From assembly GCF_033100135.1 (NCBI RefSeq), contig NZ_CP136920.1, forward strand, positions 4,025,001-4,089,000: a DNA stretch of 64,000 nucleotides, in the 5' to 3' direction. Source of the DNA: Rubellicoccus peritrichatus. Its GTDB lineage: Bacteria; Verrucomicrobiota; Verrucomicrobiia; Opitutales; Cerasicoccaceae. Under the pieces are notes generated by a model that ran no database searches, was not told where the DNA came from, and saw only the letters and a list, made by a program, of their open reading frames with translations. Shown here one piece after another: positions 50,658 to 60,311 of this stretch (the stretch's first letter is position 1; every line of letters begins with the position of its first letter). Both the position numbers and the translations under genes were made by a program.

Positions 50658-51455
50658 CTATGAGCGACGCTGGCGTAGACACACTACGGCCATACCAAGC
50701 AGGCCAGCTGCCATCGCGTATGTGGATGGCTCGGGTATCGCGTAAATATCCAAGACGTCAGCTTGTGTGGTGCCGACCAGTAGATTATCCCATTGAACGG
50801 TCGAACTATCATTGAGAACTGAGATGCCAAATGTGTCGATGGTGACATCAAAGTTGGCAGCGTTTTCTGCGATGTTTGCGACTCCTAAGGTCGTTGAGCT
50901 AGGATTGATCCACATTTCCATCAGATCATAACCAGTACCAGCGCCTGCGGTGCCGTCCTTAGATAATCTACCGACTAGGAATACATTTCCTGCAGGCAAG
51001 GCAGATCCTCCAGAAATAAACTGAGAAGTATTTACGCGGTAACCCGAGTAGATTAAGCCCGAATTACTTTGAATGCGTCCCATGACCCCACTATTTGCCA
51101 AGCCAGAACTTTCACCAACTTGGAACCAATAACGACTATTACCGCCTGCGGATACGGTATTGTAAGTGAAACTGAACCAGACATCGCCGGTTTGGCCCGT
51201 GAATGCCTTGGAGGCTGCTCCTTGAGCACTAGCGTTCGTCCATACCGCGTGATTTGTGCCACCATCAATGGAAATATCGCCGTTACTGTAATCAAGGCCG
51301 CCAGCTGCAACGTCCATTTCGGTAACTGCGCTCCAACCATCTTGGCCATTTAAATCGCCAATCGAGAGACTGTTAAAATTTTCGTTTAGCAAAGTAATGC
51401 CCTGCGCTGTTAAGGTGCAGGCAAGTAATGAGACAAGGAAAAAGAGGTATTTCAT
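50658..51455 (-). CDS. Exported PEP-CTERM protein
   Basis: The 265-residue product has a signal peptide (about 1-19, MKYLFFLVSLLACTLTAQG). A beta-sandwich-like body is rich in Gly, Asn and Ser, with a WFSFTYN strand recalling concanavalin-like folds. The C-terminal tail is a textbook PEP-CTERM signal: IPEPSTYAMA, then a hydrophobic helix, then RQRRS. It should be processed by an exosortase and displayed or released. There is no close partner: its own terminator lies downstream and the GH16 gene upstream is 158 nt away. Position in the glycan region suggests it may bind carbohydrate, but no binding site can be read. Confidence 0.85.
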   Translation of the reverse strand: MKYLFFLVSLLACTLTAQGITLLNENFNSLSIGDLNGQDGWSAVTEMDVAAGGLDYSNGDISIDGGTNHAVWTNASAQGAASKAFTGQTGDVWFSFTYNTVSAGGNSRYWFQVGESSGLANSGVMGRIQSNSGLIYSGYRVNTSQFISGGSALPAGNVFLVGRLSKDGTAGAGTGYDLMEMWINPSSTTLGVANIAENAANFDVTIDTFGISVLNDSSTVQWDNLLVGTTQADVLDIYAIPEPSTYAMAAGLLGMAVVCLRQRRS

Positions 51456-51613
51456 AAGATTATGTAGGATCTGGGGATTGGATTGTAATAAAGCTGTGGA
51501 TTACTGAGTGAACTAATGTAATCTATAGCTTAGCACAATTTTTACTTCACTGGTAGTCATAAGGCGACTAAAAATATGTCAATCGCTGAACTACAGTATT
51601 AAAAATAGCATAG

Positions 51614-53575
51614 TTAGCTATCTTGATTTAGTTTTGAGTCATCTATTTTTCTGGCAAGATCTGCCCGCTGCCATACGCGGACATAGTCGATTAGAAATTC
51701 GTCAGGAAGCAGCTTGTCATCCAAGGGTTCATTGTCCCAGCCCCCAGCAACGAATGTGAAAATAATGCCTGATTTTATATGCGAAATACGATCGCTTTCC
51801 CAACGTACTATTTCCTCACCGTTATTATATATGACGGCCAGCCCAGGTAGCCAGAGCAGTCCCGTGGTGACGTAGCCCTCCTCATCATGCCCGGTGTAGG
51901 ATCCTGCCCCTTTTGCCTTATGATCTTTTTTATAGCCATCATAGTGGAATGCAGTGGTGAAACGATATGGGCCCCAACCCGATAAAAACTCCATAATATC
52001 AAACTCCATCCCACCAAATCCGGTATGCTGGCGACGCCACTGCTCACCAGCTTCCGGTCCGCGGTCAGGCATAAGCCAGAATGCCGGCCACAGGCCGGGA
52101 GAACGAGGTAGCTTCATTCGTGCTTCAAAGTAACCATATAGCTGGACCCACTTCCCATAAGTTTCCAAGAAACCGGTGGTGTAGTCGTTACTACGTGGAT
52201 AGTCCGGATCATCATTATGTGGGCCGAAGCGCTTCTCAAAGGTTAGGACAGCATTTCCATCTACCAGGTTGACGTTGTCTTTGCTGAAACGGCTGATCTT
52301 ATCCCAGTAGTTCGGTGCATAAACCTGCCAAATGGTATCGTCGAGCGTATCGCCTTCGAATTCCTCATTTAAGGTCAGCACCCAGTCGCCATCTACTGGT
52401 GGCCGCTTACCCACCCAATCTGGCAACTTAACTGGCGGTGCAGTCAATCGTATAGACTCGATCTCAAAGGACTGCGTCCCTTCAATTCCGTTTGCAGAAA
52501 CAACCAAAGCTTTAACTTTATTATTTTCGAAAAAGGGATTCTTAATGGACGCATCTCGTGGTTTCTTCTGTATGAAGGAAACGGTAATTTCGCCACTTTC
52601 ACCAGCTGCAAGGGGCTCTACAGCAGTCGCTATATCAGTCTTGCCTTTATCACTGATGACCTGAAATGCAGGTGAGATAGACGTTTTTCCGCTGTTACTT
52701 AACTTGACTAAAAGCTGATAACCTTGGCGCAAATCCCAAAGCGCACCACCCTCAGGTGCTAATACAAGCGACTGGTCTTTAGCACTAAAAGTAACGCTTA
52801 GCGGTTTTTCATTGGCAGGCGCCGTGTATTTGGCACCTTCCTTGGGATAGTATTTCAATGGAGCTGCGTTTGCTGAACCGAGCAGGTAACCGTCCTTAGG
52901 TGCCACGTTGGGTTTAAAGGGAACTGGCGTGCTCTTGATTTGGATCGAGTCAATGCGCAGGGATTGACCTGGCGAAGCATTTCCCGTATGAACCAATATT
53001 CGGGAAACATCAGATTTATCCAACGGGTAAGCTGCTTTTCTGAAAGAATAACCAAAAAATATTCGTATAATTTTGGTGTCACCCTTCTGGAGCCTTGTGG
53101 CGTTGGAATTCCATGGCTTCTTTTGCCACTCTCCAGGATTCTCAACGCGAGCCGTTACATAGACAGGCTTTTCACCAAGACTGGTGACTTTGACCTCGAC
53201 GCAGGTAAAATCCGACAAGTCCCATGAGTCACCCTCCATGGGCAAGAAGCTAACACCGGGATAGCCTCCGCCACCTTCTGCAAAATCTACCACTAAACCT
53301 GTGGCAGAATGCGGGTCCTTCGGTGTAAGCGTAACGGAATCATCGCTTGGCTTCATTTCATACTCAAGCTCGATGGTGTCCTTATCCCAATTGCGCGCAT
53401 TTGCATATTGTAAAGCCGAAAAACTGGACAGCAGTCCAATAAGCGCAGCTATATGCCCGAGGCGAACTCGAAGAAAATGAATAAACATTGGACATAAGAT
53501 GGGATTAAGCATGGTTAAAATATACACTGTTTTTGAAAAACCCGAAAGTCGCCATCTGACTAGATTTGTGCCCAT
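51614..53575 (-). CDS. Secreted GH16 family endo-glycanase with N-terminal accessory domains
   Basis: The 653-residue frame starts at ATG 53575. A better signal peptide begins at the internal ATG 53488 (MFIHFLRVRLGHIAALIGLL), so that start is possible. Residues about 60-390 form two beta-sandwich accessory domains of unknown family. The GH16 domain spans about 395-640: GLWPAFWLMPDRG, then EFDIME with nucleophile Glu 524, Asp 526 and acid/base Glu 529. DYVRVWQR closes the fold. GH16 enzymes cut internal beta-1,3 or beta-1,4 links in laminarin, agar, carrageenan and similar glycans with retention. Unlike the three paralogues to its right, this catalytic domain has no inserted module. The gene follows the GH106-like gene by 6 nt, so the two are probably co-transcribed. 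Confidence 0.88.
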   Translation of the reverse strand: MGTNLVRWRLSGFSKTVYILTMLNPILCPMFIHFLRVRLGHIAALIGLLSSFSALQYANARNWDKDTIELEYEMKPSDDSVTLTPKDPHSATGLVVDFAEGGGGYPGVSFLPMEGDSWDLSDFTCVEVKVTSLGEKPVYVTARVENPGEWQKKPWNSNATRLQKGDTKIIRIFFGYSFRKAAYPLDKSDVSRILVHTGNASPGQSLRIDSIQIKSTPVPFKPNVAPKDGYLLGSANAAPLKYYPKEGAKYTAPANEKPLSVTFSAKDQSLVLAPEGGALWDLRQGYQLLVKLSNSGKTSISPAFQVISDKGKTDIATAVEPLAAGESGEITVSFIQKKPRDASIKNPFFENNKVKALVVSANGIEGTQSFEIESIRLTAPPVKLPDWVGKRPPVDGDWVLTLNEEFEGDTLDDTIWQVYAPNYWDKISRFSKDNVNLVDGNAVLTFEKRFGPHNDDPDYPRSNDYTTGFLETYGKWVQLYGYFEARMKLPRSPGLWPAFWLMPDRGPEAGEQWRRQHTGFGGMEFDIMEFLSGWGPYRFTTAFHYDGYKKDHKAKGAGSYTGHDEEGYVTTGLLWLPGLAVIYNNGEEIVRWESDRISHIKSGIIFTFVAGGWDNEPLDDKLLPDEFLIDYVRVWQRADLARKIDDSKLNQDS

Positions 53576-53581
53576 TCCTGA

Positions 53582-55450
53582 CTAATACGATTCGCCAAAA
53601 TAAAGTCTCAATTCTCCACTGCTGAGCTGAATGGGGAAATCTCTCGTCAGCTCAATGCTGCTCAGACTTGCGCTGCCTAGGTCTATCTCACGCCATCGGA
53701 AACCAGGTAAAAGAGTCATGTTGGTTGCGAGGGCCTCTTCACCCTCGTTGAATAGGAGGCACCATAACGCGCCATCCTTGCGAACGACACGCAACCGCAG
53801 CCAAGGGCAAGGATCGTTAAGTATCAAAGGAGCTTCTACCAATGCATTCAAGTGCTTGAGGAATACAGCTTCATTTTCCAATAACAGTAAACGTCCAGAC
53901 CTGCTGAAATCGCAAAGAGTATCAATGGCCTTAGGGCTAATGCAATCTGGCTCAGCGACCAACAAGGTATAACGCATGGGTCCCACTTCAATAGCATTCG
54001 CACTCACCCGAGCATCTTCCCAGAGATACCTCTCTTCTAAATAATGAAAATCAATTTTTTGCTCGTAAAGAAGGCGTGCCGAGCGCTCTGGCAGCTGGTC
54101 ACTTCTCCCGAGTATAGCAACACTGCAAAGTGGTTCGGATTCAAAGTTGACCCAGCACAGTCGATGACATACCTGATGGAATTCAACCAGCTCTGCATCA
54201 TTCCACCACCTGGCATGAGGGCCAAGCTGCGGCGGGCAGTCGTCCACACGCGCACCGCGTATTGAATAAAAGAAGGCATGAGGCAAAAGCAGATTACAAC
54301 CACGCACGAGCAACCAATTGGCTACGAAGCGATAAAGCGATAAAGAAATGCTTTCACCATAGGCACCCATGAATTCATTGGCATTGCGAGGTCGACTCTG
54401 GTGTATAGCTGCGGATGCAGCGCACTTTGCCTGCGTCGAGGGAACACCCGTTACTGCCTTTTCACCTGGCAATATATCGCCCAAGATAACGTCCTGCCCT
54501 GGCCATTGAAAATAACGCAGATGGCCGATGTTATCCGCGTGCTCCGGGTGCCCCGTCAGGGCAATGCTATGCGCTTCGCACCACTGACTAAGTGGCTGAT
54601 AATAGGTCTCCTCAAGGCGGTGGTATATCGCACGGTGATAATCCGCTCGATAGCGCTTCGCGTCGTGTTCGTCATCGAGCCACAGTTTGGGCAGGTGCGG
54701 AATAAAGTCATAGCCAAGGTAGGAGTTCACATGCTCAAGAACACCAATCGTGCCTGGGCGTGCATCGAATGGACTGAAGCGCCCCATGACGTAAGGTTCA
54801 TCTGTAAAAATTGCCGGAATTGTATTTTCAAAGAATTCGCCAAACTCATCAAAATATCGCTGGTAAACCAACCGGATAAAACAGGCCACCGCTTCTGGGT
54901 TAAGCAAATCTGTGGCAGGTGGATGATCCTCGGGGGCGCGGCGCTCCATCCAGCTCGCTCCTTCAACTACTACATCACCAAAGCCATCCTGAAAATGCAC
55001 ACCACGGATCGCCGATTCGATTGGCCGATCAACAACGTAAGCCATCTGACCTGATTGTGTTTTCCACTCGTATACGAGGTTATGCCCTGATGCTGACGGT
55101 GGCTTGTATTGCATCACCATGCCGCGACACGCAAAGTCTGTATTCTCGGCCACCACTTGGCCTCCGGAGGACCCAGAGGGATACATCGCTTCATCATAAA
55201 GGATGACATGCATGTCCCTGCGTTTGGCCTCTTCGATAACCGAACGCATGCACTCGAGTAGCGGACGGGACATCCATTCGAAATCACGCGTCAAGCCAAT
55301 GCGCGGATGAATAACAAAACCTTGAATCCCCCTTTCCTGAAACTCTGCCAACTGCTTCAACAAGCGTGGCAGCTCCAATTTATCATTCCAGAACCAAAAT
55401 GGAGTCAGCGAGAGGCGCTTGTCTGGACTGATAAAGGCTGGGGGAAGCAT
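53582..55450 (-). CDS. TIM-barrel glycoside hydrolase-like protein (GH106-like)
   Basis: The 622-residue product has no signal peptide. The start LTPFWFWNDKLELPRLLKQL, then GIQGFVIHPRIGL and LYDEAMYPSGSSGG, is a pattern seen in large bacterial glycosidases near GH106 alpha-L-rhamnosidases and related unclassified barrels. IPAIFTDEP (about 208-216) places acidic residues where a catalytic Glu could lie. The last 150 residues look like a small beta-domain. I cannot assign a substrate, and the family link is tentative. It sits between secreted GH16 genes, 14 nt after one and 6 nt before the next. It may finish off oligosaccharides inside the cell while its neighbours act outside. Confidence 0.6.
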   Translation of the reverse strand: MLPPAFISPDKRLSLTPFWFWNDKLELPRLLKQLAEFQERGIQGFVIHPRIGLTRDFEWMSRPLLECMRSVIEEAKRRDMHVILYDEAMYPSGSSGGQVVAENTDFACRGMVMQYKPPSASGHNLVYEWKTQSGQMAYVVDRPIESAIRGVHFQDGFGDVVVEGASWMERRAPEDHPPATDLLNPEAVACFIRLVYQRYFDEFGEFFENTIPAIFTDEPYVMGRFSPFDARPGTIGVLEHVNSYLGYDFIPHLPKLWLDDEHDAKRYRADYHRAIYHRLEETYYQPLSQWCEAHSIALTGHPEHADNIGHLRYFQWPGQDVILGDILPGEKAVTGVPSTQAKCAASAAIHQSRPRNANEFMGAYGESISLSLYRFVANWLLVRGCNLLLPHAFFYSIRGARVDDCPPQLGPHARWWNDAELVEFHQVCHRLCWVNFESEPLCSVAILGRSDQLPERSARLLYEQKIDFHYLEERYLWEDARVSANAIEVGPMRYTLLVAEPDCISPKAIDTLCDFSRSGRLLLLENEAVFLKHLNALVEAPLILNDPCPWLRLRVVRKDGALWCLLFNEGEEALATNMTLLPGFRWREIDLGSASLSSIELTRDFPIQLSSGELRLYFGESY

Positions 55451-55464
55451 AACAAAAAAAATAA

Positions 55465-57291
55465 CTACTTTTCGTAGACACGAACAGCTCCGAATAGTGC
55501 ATAGATTTTCTTTGTCGTATCGTTATCAGCAGTAATAACCAGCTGAGACATTGGGCCCGTGTAATACTCACCTACGGGAATGGTGTATTTTTTGACTTCA
55601 GCCTCACCAGGATAATCGTTGAAATCCTGCCAAGCATCTTTCCATGTCTGCGAACCTGCCAATTGAAAAACCCTTTTCGCATTGGCACTGTCATCATCTT
55701 CGTCGAGGCCAATACCAAGAATTTCACCCAGACTTGATGACTTAACTGAAAACTCCAGTATGGTATCAGGCGTCACTGTGTAATCGAGCGGGAACTTCAT
55801 CCAGCCATTGCGTGAGATGGAAAAACTACTGCCATCATCCGCCACCCCAATCTGAGAGCCAGCATTGCCCTTGCCTCCATAAACCGTGTAATCCTTGCCA
55901 AAGGATACCACTCCATTGGATGCCTGTGTGGTGCGAGATGGGACATTAGCAATCTTAGTTCCGCTCCAGGCCCGAACGTAATCGACATCGAGCTTATTGC
56001 CGTCAATGGCCTCGGTGGGGCGATTGCCATCCCAGCCACCCAATTGCAGCGAAAGGATGAGGTATGCGGGTGTGTTCATTACCCGGTCGGAGGCATAAGA
56101 GCCCGTTTTGACGCCATCGATGTAGAACTCAATCAAGCCTGGAGCCCAGTAGACACCGTAGTCATGAAACTCATCGGTTTTCCCAACCGGCACGGGACCC
56201 CACCCTGCTGCCTTATGGTCGGAGCCGTAGCCATCCCAATGCAGTGCATGCGAGGCAACCGTAGGGCCCCACACTCCAAGGGTCTCCATGATATCAATTT
56301 CCATACCGCCATTTGCAGTATCATCTGTGGCATTGTGGTAGTGAGTGCGGACGCGTAGCTCTTTAGATTTACCTGTATTCTTATCAGCGTTTTTACCCCA
56401 GATCACCATTGCGTCATCCGTGGGATGCAGCACCACTCCATCCAGAACCAGCTGTGGTTGATCCTCGGCATTAGTTGCTTCTTTGCTATGAAAAAACTGT
56501 CCACGTGCTCGCCGAAACTCATCTGCCAGTGCGATAGATATGATGCCATCGCCAGCCAACTCGGCATTGACAAAATCCGTGACATCCAGCTCCACATAAC
56601 TAGCTGGCTCGGCATCGTAACCAAACTTCTGGTCCAGGTAGAGCGGATTCCAGAGGGGCTGATTATTCCAGGTAAGGGTGTCCTCACTCCAGGAATCATC
56701 TGTGACTGCGAAAGCTTGTATATTATTGGGCTGCTTTGCGTCATTACCTACTGCAATAACTTTCAGGCGCAGCTTAGCCGACTCGATCGGTTGCTTATCG
56801 ACTTCTGATATATCAAACTTCAAATAGCTCCGATTGTAATACTCTTGAATACCATGTTGATTGCGCTGTGGCATCAGCCAGAATGCAGGCCACATACCAG
56901 TCTCCGTATCCCAGCGCATCCTTGCTTCAAAATAGCCATACTTTTGGTTATATCTTAAAAACGTGCTAATCTCCGCAGTTGAGAAGGGGAATTCTTTTGA
57001 GCAGAATACAGCAGACTCGTTCAGAGCCGTAATGGTCAAGACGCCTTCCGCAAGAGAGATGCTCTCCGGGGTCGTGCCGCCTACTCCCTCGATGCCTGCG
57101 TCCGCGAGACCAAGCTTCCAAACGGCACCATCCAGTTCATTGCTCGAGAATTCTTCCTCAAAAACAAGCTCCCAGCTCCCCGGAGGCGGCGCAGCGGCCA
57201 ATATGCCACAGCATAGAAAAAGGAAATTCAGAAGGCTACGAAACATGAGTATCATAAGATTGGAAAAACTCGGAGAGCATGAAGAGGTCAA
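55465..57291 (-). CDS. Secreted GH16 enzyme with inserted DNRLRE/CBM96-like domain
   Basis: This 608-residue protein has a hydrophobic signal peptide (about 14-33). The GH16 fold begins at about 38 (WELVFEEEFSSNELDG) and reaches YGYFEARMRW and GMWPAFWLMP near 135. It is then interrupted by about 170 residues beginning SYLKFDISEV, with DDSWSEDTLTWNN and ELDVTDFVN, the pattern of DNRLRE/CBM96 domains. GH16 resumes with EIDIME: nucleophile Glu 331, Asp 333, acid/base Glu 336. It closes with DYVRAWSG. Residues about 460-605 are a carbohydrate-binding-like domain (FGKDYTVYGG to RVYEK). All catalytic residues are present. It is the first gene of a three-gene group with the GH106-like and GH16 genes, its own promoter lying after the terminator at 57390-57423. 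Confidence 0.88.
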   Translation of the reverse strand: MTSSCSPSFSNLMILMFRSLLNFLFLCCGILAAAPPPGSWELVFEEEFSSNELDGAVWKLGLADAGIEGVGGTTPESISLAEGVLTITALNESAVFCSKEFPFSTAEISTFLRYNQKYGYFEARMRWDTETGMWPAFWLMPQRNQHGIQEYYNRSYLKFDISEVDKQPIESAKLRLKVIAVGNDAKQPNNIQAFAVTDDSWSEDTLTWNNQPLWNPLYLDQKFGYDAEPASYVELDVTDFVNAELAGDGIISIALADEFRRARGQFFHSKEATNAEDQPQLVLDGVVLHPTDDAMVIWGKNADKNTGKSKELRVRTHYHNATDDTANGGMEIDIMETLGVWGPTVASHALHWDGYGSDHKAAGWGPVPVGKTDEFHDYGVYWAPGLIEFYIDGVKTGSYASDRVMNTPAYLILSLQLGGWDGNRPTEAIDGNKLDVDYVRAWSGTKIANVPSRTTQASNGVVSFGKDYTVYGGKGNAGSQIGVADDGSSFSISRNGWMKFPLDYTVTPDTILEFSVKSSSLGEILGIGLDEDDDSANAKRVFQLAGSQTWKDAWQDFNDYPGEAEVKKYTIPVGEYYTGPMSQLVITADNDTTKKIYALFGAVRVYEK

Positions 57292-57389
57292 ATAGAATGC
57301 CTTTAATATAGCACATCAGCAGACGACGCCATGAGTCATTTACTGACGCAAAGTGTGCGCTTTACAGACTGCTATGACAGCCTTGACTC

Positions 57390-57423
57390 AAAAGCCCACC
57401 GAGATATTCCCCGGTGGGCTTTT
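57390..57423 (-). terminator. Rho-independent terminator of the 904-residue GH16 gene
   Basis: A 12-bp perfect stem (CAAAAGCCCACCG-type arm) with a 10-nt loop, its arms ending in four A and four T, lies 30 nt past the stop at 57453. It is symmetric and could work in both directions. Confidence 0.8.
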
Positions 57424-57452
57424 GAGAAGCAAATGCTACGTGTGCAATTCAA

Positions 57453-60167
57453 TTACCATGGGGTGAATGTCGTGCCTGTCACGGTGAACTCACCATCATT
57501 ACTGCCACCATTCCACCAATCCGCAATGTAGCCCAAGTCACCTGAGGCATAACCTTCTTGGATTCCATTGAAAGTAGAATTCGTGCCTTCGAGACTACCC
57601 ACAGAATCATTCGTGAAATCCACCGTGGCCAGAAGTATATCAGTCGAGACAGGTGTAAAGGCTACCTGACTGAAATTCGTATCGGCATACCATGCGCTGC
57701 CATTCCATATGACGGCAATGACGTGGTCAGAGTTACCCGTGTAGGCCCCAAAGCGTGTGATGACATTTTGATCGCTATACATCAAGTAGCCAGTCCCGGT
57801 GCGGCCATCCACTGCAGCAATACCGCTATTGAGCGCGCCAATATTTATCGGCGATGCGCCTGAACCGTTCAGTGAAAAGCTGGTGCCACTGACACCAAAC
57901 TCACCGCTGTTACTGCTACCGTTCCACATATTAGCAGTGTAAACTAGGTCTCCGCTATAGTACCCATAATCGATGCCGTATTCAATACCGGCACTGCCTT
58001 CAAGGGAAACGACAGTGTCGTTTGTGAAATCAACCGTGGCCAAGAGCACATCTGTGGATACTGGCGTAAAGGCCACCTGCCCGAAATTCGTATCAGCATA
58101 CCACGCACTACCATTCCATATGACGGCGATGATATGGTCGGCATTGCCTGTGTAGGCGCCAAAGCGCGTGATAACATTCTGGGCACTATACATCAGATAC
58201 CCCGTGCCGGAGCGGCTATCCAAAGCTGCAACTCCACTGTTTAGCGAGCCAATATTGATGGTCGCTCCTGGGCCACCTCCGCCTGTGGATTCATAAATGC
58301 GCACATTGGAATAGCGCGTGTAGATTTTACTATTGGCATCGTCGTCCGAGGCGAGGGCCAAGTATGACATAGCACCCGTGTAAAAACTACCCACATTGAG
58401 AGAGTAAGTTAGTGGACCAGTCTCCGCAATGTAGTCATTGGCATCTTGCCAGGCATTCGCCCAAGTAAAACTACCTGCTAACTGGAATAGCCGCTTCGTG
58501 TCCGAAGCATTATCATTCTCGTCTAATCCGAAGGCTAGCACCTCTCCTACATTTGAGGAGTCGATAGTTAAATCAACCCAAGTGTCGGCTGTCACAGTAT
58601 AGCTTAGCGGAAACTTCACCCAACCATTCAGGCTGGCAGCAAAGACGTCCCCATCATCTGCAAGAGTGACCTTCGCACCCGCGTTCCCCGACCCGCCATA
58701 TACCGAATAGTCCTCGCCGAAAGTGACGTCGCCATTGCCATTTATGGAAGTTGAAGACTGGGTAGAGCCTGACTTCGTGCCTGACCAGACACGCACCCAA
58801 TCCACTTCAAGGCTTTTGCCGTTGATAGCTGAGCTCGGCGTATTGTTATCCCATCCTCCCGTTTGCAGTGAAAATATCAAATATGCAGGCACGCTGGGGG
58901 CTCGACTATCTTCATAGGTTGCTGTTTTCACGCCATCGACGTAAAACTCAAGCAGTCCGTCCTCCCAGTAAACTCCATATTCATGGAACACGGACGTATC
59001 CTGAACAGGCATCCTGCCCCAGCCCGTACTGTCATTGCTGATGCCGTTAGTGTAACCATTCCAGTGCAAGACACTTCCGGTAACATTTGAGCCCCACTTG
59101 CCTAACACTTCCATGATATCAATTTCCATGCCTTTGCCACCACCAGAGTCTACCGTAGTAACCTCATTGCCCGTCTGATAAACTTCCCAAACGCGCAGCG
59201 TATCCTGTGTACCGTAGTTCGTGTTCGCGACCGTGCCAGCGGCGACACGTGCATCGGCTACGGCTTGATAAGAAATGCCATTGACAATCAAGACCGGCCG
59301 ATTACTTGAGATGGCTGCCTCCCGGCTGTGATAATCGACCCAGTTCCACTGACGTAAGGTGTCTGTCAGTAGTAGCGTGAAGACTTTATCACTGTCACCC
59401 ACCTGCTCGGCGATGAACTCAGTGACATCGAGATCCACAGTCGAGCCGATCGTCCGATTATCATATTTCTGGTCGAGCCAACGGGGGTCTGGCATTGGCA
59501 TATTATTCCATGTGATGCCACCCGAGCCACTTTCCACCCAAGAGTCATCATGGACGCCCATCACAACTGTGTTGGTTTTCCCATCATATAGGCCTGGGCT
59601 GGTATTTTGAATGCCCGCAACTTTCAAACGCAACGTCGCGCTGGTAATTCCCGATAGGCTTACTCCCGTAAGATCAAACTTCAGAAAGGAACGGTTGAAG
59701 TAATTCTGGTAGCCGTAGAGTCCACGATCCGGCATCGTCCAGAAGGCAGGCCAAAGTCCCTGAACAGAATCCCAGCGCATCCGTGCTTCGATGTAACCAT
59801 AAGTTTGCTTGAAGCCCTGATCGCCTGTGCTTCGTGAAAAGCTCCTGAAGGTGCTGACCTCGCCAGAAGTGTAATTAAAGTTCAGGTTATTCTGAGTGCC
59901 TGATTCCTGCTTTGCCGTCAGTCGCAGCACACCATTGTCCACCTCGATATTTTCGCGCTTAATTGCGGCACCGGTTCCACTCGTGCTGTAGCCAGCTGGG
60001 CTGCCATCATGGATGCCTTGACGCCAGATAGCACCGTCGAGGTAAGTGCCATTAAACTGATCTTCAAAAGTCAGGGTAAAGTTACCTGGGGGAGGCGCGG
60101 CATTCATACAATTAGCAGTAAAAAGAATAGGCGCTGCAACGTAGAATAATTTCAACAAGCTTCTCAT
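57453..60167 (-). CDS. Secreted GH16 enzyme with inserted DNRLRE-like domain and two C-terminal repeats
   Basis: The 904-residue product has a signal peptide (about 1-24, ending CMNAA). The GH16 domain starts near 28 (FTLTFEDQFNG). The insertion begins after GLWPAFWTMPDRG (about 145) with SFLKFDLTGV and ends with ADARVAAGT and NTNYGTQDTLRVW. The catalytic strand EIDIME follows: Glu 348, Asp 350, Glu 353. DWVRVWSG ends GH16 near 465. Residues about 480-635 are the same carbohydrate-binding-like domain as in the 608-residue neighbour. Two near-identical repeats of about 125 residues make up the rest, each with GTGYLMYS and VIWNGSAWYADTNF. The family cleaves internal beta-glycosidic bonds of polysaccharides. 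A strong terminator follows. It is 144 nt from the next gene, so it may have its own promoter. Confidence 0.88.
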   Translation of the reverse strand: MRSLLKLFYVAAPILFTANCMNAAPPPGNFTLTFEDQFNGTYLDGAIWRQGIHDGSPAGYSTSGTGAAIKRENIEVDNGVLRLTAKQESGTQNNLNFNYTSGEVSTFRSFSRSTGDQGFKQTYGYIEARMRWDSVQGLWPAFWTMPDRGLYGYQNYFNRSFLKFDLTGVSLSGITSATLRLKVAGIQNTSPGLYDGKTNTVVMGVHDDSWVESGSGGITWNNMPMPDPRWLDQKYDNRTIGSTVDLDVTEFIAEQVGDSDKVFTLLLTDTLRQWNWVDYHSREAAISSNRPVLIVNGISYQAVADARVAAGTVANTNYGTQDTLRVWEVYQTGNEVTTVDSGGGKGMEIDIMEVLGKWGSNVTGSVLHWNGYTNGISNDSTGWGRMPVQDTSVFHEYGVYWEDGLLEFYVDGVKTATYEDSRAPSVPAYLIFSLQTGGWDNNTPSSAINGKSLEVDWVRVWSGTKSGSTQSSTSINGNGDVTFGEDYSVYGGSGNAGAKVTLADDGDVFAASLNGWVKFPLSYTVTADTWVDLTIDSSNVGEVLAFGLDENDNASDTKRLFQLAGSFTWANAWQDANDYIAETGPLTYSLNVGSFYTGAMSYLALASDDDANSKIYTRYSNVRIYESTGGGGPGATINIGSLNSGVAALDSRSGTGYLMYSAQNVITRFGAYTGNADHIIAVIWNGSAWYADTNFGQVAFTPVSTDVLLATVDFTNDTVVSLEGSAGIEYGIDYGYYSGDLVYTANMWNGSSNSGEFGVSGTSFSLNGSGASPINIGALNSGIAAVDGRTGTGYLMYSDQNVITRFGAYTGNSDHVIAVIWNGSAWYADTNFSQVAFTPVSTDILLATVDFTNDSVGSLEGTNSTFNGIQEGYASGDLGYIADWWNGGSNDGEFTVTGTTFTPW
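57459..58260 (-). repeat. Tandem ~395-bp repeat coding the C-terminal ~125-residue domains
   Basis: The stretches at about 57459-57855 and 57858-58255 are highly similar in DNA and protein (shared WNGSAWYADTNF, VAFTPVSTD, LLATVDFTND). Diverged copies occur twice in the 1018-residue neighbour. No known family is recognised. Confidence 0.8.
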
Positions 60168-60311
60168 AATAGGAGGGTTGGGGTTGTAACTAAGCCGAGG
60201 GGTTACGGCATTTCAGAGGTTCGAAAGCCCTCATGCTCTAAAGCTAACACACTTCGCGACTACTGCGTTAGTCACTCGCTGTTTCCCATTGTGCTCTTTT
60301 CTGACTCCTCA

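Noticed and set aside
50444-50815. Plus-strand open frame of 123 codons
   Set aside because: It runs through the hairpin element, the terminator and the antisense of the PEP-CTERM gene.
54401-55054. Plus-strand open frame of 217 codons
   Set aside because: It is antisense to the GH106-like gene, whose motifs are family-like; the plus-strand product is Arg/Cys-rich with no domain.
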